Shown: piece after piece, positions 62,433-64,000 of the stretch
Layout: each line of letters begins with the position of its first letter
Position numbering within the stretch: the stretch's first letter is position 1
Source of the DNA: Paenibacillus lutimineralis
GTDB lineage: Bacteria; Bacillota; Bacilli; Paenibacillales; Paenibacillaceae
Direction of reading: 5' to 3'
Assembly (NCBI RefSeq): GCF_003991425.1
Contig: NZ_CP034346.1
Span: 2,331,501 to 2,395,500 of the forward strand
DNA length: 64,000 bases
The notes under the pieces: model-generated
What the model was told of the DNA's origin: nothing
Database searches by the model: none
What the model saw: the letters and a program-made list of their open reading frames with translations, nothing else
Position numbers and translations under genes: made by a program

Positions 62433-63557
62433 ATGATCAATAAGGAAAGATTGATTCAACTCTTCCTGGAATTGGTCCGCATTGACAGCGAGACGAAGCA
62501 TGAGCGGGAAATTGCCGATTTTCTGATTCGTAAATTTACAGAACTAGGACTTGAAGTTGTTGAGGACGACTCTATGGCCAGAACGGGACATGGTGCCGGA
62601 AATCTGATCGCGACTTTGAAGCCAAGTGTTCAGACGAATGCGGAGCCATTTTTGTTCACGAGTCATATGGATACGGTCGCTCCCGGAGTAGGAATTAACC
62701 CTATCGTTGGGGAAGATGGCTGGATCCGTAGTGACGGTACAACGATTCTCGGCTCTGATGATAAAGCTGGCGTAGCCTCGTTGCTGGAGGTCATTCAGGT
62801 GCTGCGCGAGCACAATTTGCCGCATGGGCAAATTCAATTCGTCATTACCGTAGGCGAGGAAATGGGCATGACTGGCTCAAGAGCGCTGGATACTGGCTTA
62901 CTTGATGCCAAATTTGGCTTTGCCTTTGATTCGAACGGGGATGTAGGTACAATCTGCGTAGCATCTCCTTCCCGAGCGCTCATTACGATTGATATCTATG
63001 GGAAATCGGCTCATGCTGGAGTGAATCCAGAGGATGGCATCAGCGCGATCCAGGTAGCAGGTAAGACGATTGCTCGTATGAGGCTTGGACGGATTGATGA
63101 GGAGACTACGGCGAATATCGGCAAGTTCGAAGGCGGGGGAGAGACGAATATCGTCCCTGATCATGTGAAGCTGTATGCCGAAGCACGCAGCACCTCGCAG
63201 GCGAAGCTTGAGCAGCAGATTGCCGGAATGAAGGAAGCGGTGGAATCGACCTGTCAGGATTACCATACCAAAGGCGTCTTTAACAGTACGATCGTATATC
63301 CGTCTTTCCACCTCTCCGAGCAGGAGCCTGTTGTTGTTCTGGCTCAGAAAGCAGCAGGTGAGCTTGGCCTGTCAGGCGCTACATTCATGTCGGGCGGCGG
63401 CAGCGACGCCAATATATTCAATGGACTAGGCATTCCAACTGTAAACCTGGCTGTTGGCTATGAAGACATTCATACGACACGCGAGCGAATCAAGGCTGAG
63501 GACATTGTGAAGACTGCAGAGCTGGCATTGGAGATCATTGCACAGACTGTAAAATAA
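62433..63557 (+). CDS. yqjE: M20 family peptidase, peptidase T-like (YqjE)
   Basis: A 374-residue zinc aminopeptidase-like enzyme. Metal ligands and catalytic residues are seen in LFTSHMDTVAPG, TTILGSDDKAGVASLLEVI, FVITVGEEMGMTGSRAL and FAFDSNGDVG; the dimerisation lid begins around IDIYGKSAHAGVNPEDGISAIQ, and the last ligand His is in VGYEDIHTTRERIKAEDIV. The sequence resembles PepT and Bacillus YqjE, probably cleaving short peptides; true substrates are unknown. ATG 62433 follows GAGAGGAAAG. A bidirectional terminator follows. Confidence 0.9.
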   Translation: MINKERLIQLFLELVRIDSETKHEREIADFLIRKFTELGLEVVEDDSMARTGHGAGNLIATLKPSVQTNAEPFLFTSHMDTVAPGVGINPIVGEDGWIRSDGTTILGSDDKAGVASLLEVIQVLREHNLPHGQIQFVITVGEEMGMTGSRALDTGLLDAKFGFAFDSNGDVGTICVASPSRALITIDIYGKSAHAGVNPEDGISAIQVAGKTIARMRLGRIDEETTANIGKFEGGGETNIVPDHVKLYAEARSTSQAKLEQQIAGMKEAVESTCQDYHTKGVFNSTIVYPSFHLSEQEPVVVLAQKAAGELGLSGATFMSGGGSDANIFNGLGIPTVNLAVGYEDIHTTRERIKAEDIVKTAELALEIIAQTVK

Positions 63558-63572
63558 ATAGTAAGCAACGAC

Positions 63573-63617
63573 AAACAAAACCGTTCAATAGCCTAGGGCT
63601 TATGGGCGGTTTTGTTT
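63573..63617. terminator. Bidirectional terminator
   Basis: AACAAAACCG pairs with CGGTTTTGTT, with an inner AGCC/GGCT pair. It lies between the peptidase gene and the convergent minus-strand gene, whose stop codon (63600-63602) falls inside the hairpin. Confidence 0.82.
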
Positions 63618-64000
63618 GATGTTGGCGCTTATTTGCTCCGGCAGATTACTTTTTTGCTTGTCATTCCACGTCGAGTGCCAATGCGTTTGCTCAATAAAAG
63701 CCAGCATGTCCAAGAATCCGTGAATATACTTCTCAATTTTAAGCCGTTCATCCTGATCCGGGTGGTACAATTCCATCCGCCTTCTCAGTCGCAGAACCTT
63801 CTCCTGGAGACGGCAGGCAGCTGAGGCATAACGTACTGAAGCCATGGAAGGGCAGGCCTCAGCCAAGGCGGCAAAAATCGCGGAAGCTTCTTCATAACGG
63901 GCTTGATCATACAGAATCTCTCCGTATATTCTGGCGGCTTCTTGATATGGGGTCCGGGGGGGAAACAGCTTATGTACTATTTCTAGGAGGTGCTGCTCCG
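63600..64000 (-). CDS. TPR-like protein, 3' part (5' end beyond window)
   Basis: A minus-strand frame open from the window edge to the stop at 63600, at least 133 residues. EAARIYGEILYDQARYEEAS followed by AIFAALAEACPSMASVRYAS reads like a tetratricopeptide repeat; then come a basic helix (LQEKVLRLRRRMELYHP) and a charged tail ending NIKQNRP. TTG 63866 is an in-frame codon, not the real start, since the TPR-like part continues upstream. No specific function is recognised. Confidence 0.65.
   Translation of the reverse strand, partial: EQHLLEIVHKLFPPRTPYQEAARIYGEILYDQARYEEASAIFAALAEACPSMASVRYASAACRLQEKVLRLRRRMELYHPDQDERLKIEKYIHGFLDMLAFIEQTHWHSTWNDKQKSNLPEQISANIKQNRP

Overview
The window looks like a piece of a Paenibacillus-type chromosome (Firmicutes, Bacillales). 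Three things point there. It carries endospore genes (the complete spoIIIA operon, spoIVB, spo0A). Its gene order matches the Bacillus yqhQ-aroQ-yqhT-efp / spoIIIA / accBC-nusB-folD-xseAB-ispA-dxs-tlyA-ahrC-recN-spoIVB-spo0A block. It also has Paenibacillus habits: YesM/YesN two-component systems beside sugar ABC transporters, and several secreted proteins with copper-amine-oxidase-N-like domains. The genus is an inference from gene content; no rRNA or tRNA gene was seen.

Layout. 1-0.6 kb: 3' end of an exporter-type ABC protein. 0.8-9.4 kb: a carbohydrate uptake locus (binding lipoprotein, two permeases, YesM kinase, YesN regulator, GH3 beta-N-acetylhexosaminidase) with no ATPase of its own. 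9.7-14 kb: two secreted domain proteins, an unknown winged-helix protein behind a strong leader hairpin, and a repeat-rich stretch. 14.4-22.4 kb: zur, yidD, T-box plus metG, znuACB behind a Zur operator, a CcdA-like protein and mntR. 22.5-27.5 kb: a YngK-like hydrolase, a patatin-like lipase, yqhQ and yqhR. 27.6-31.9 kb: aroQ, yqhT, efp, lysC, yqhV. 32-37.9 kb: spoIIIAA-AH. 38-45.9 kb: accB, accC, an Asp23/AmaP/DUF2273 envelope-stress trio, nusB, folD, xseA, xseB, ispA. 46-54.2 kb: dxs, tlyA, ahrC, recN, spoIVB and spo0A, the last behind a sigma-H-like promoter with 0A boxes. 54.5-64 kb: small genes, the branched-chain 2-oxoacid dehydrogenase genes (lpdV, bkdAA, bkdAB, bkdB) with lipB, a convergent 32-codon gene resembling Prli42, a peptidase T-like gene and a TPR-like gene running off the end.

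The least explained material is non-coding. Two dispersed repeat families occupy intergenic gaps, often inside operons. One is a MITE-like family (inverted ends GTTCAAAAAG / CTTTTTGAAC, eight copies of about 50-320 bp plus fragments); copies lie between the T-box and metG, within spoIIIA and within bkd. The other is an approximately 183-bp quasi-palindrome of four 21-22-nt hairpins at a fixed 50 / 61-62 / 50-51-nt pitch. It occurs at three loci, and the geometry is kept even where the core motif changes from TAACGAAAC to TAACGGACA. A degenerate 10-12-bp tandem array lies next to one of these copies. All coordinates and stems were read by eye; no searches were run.
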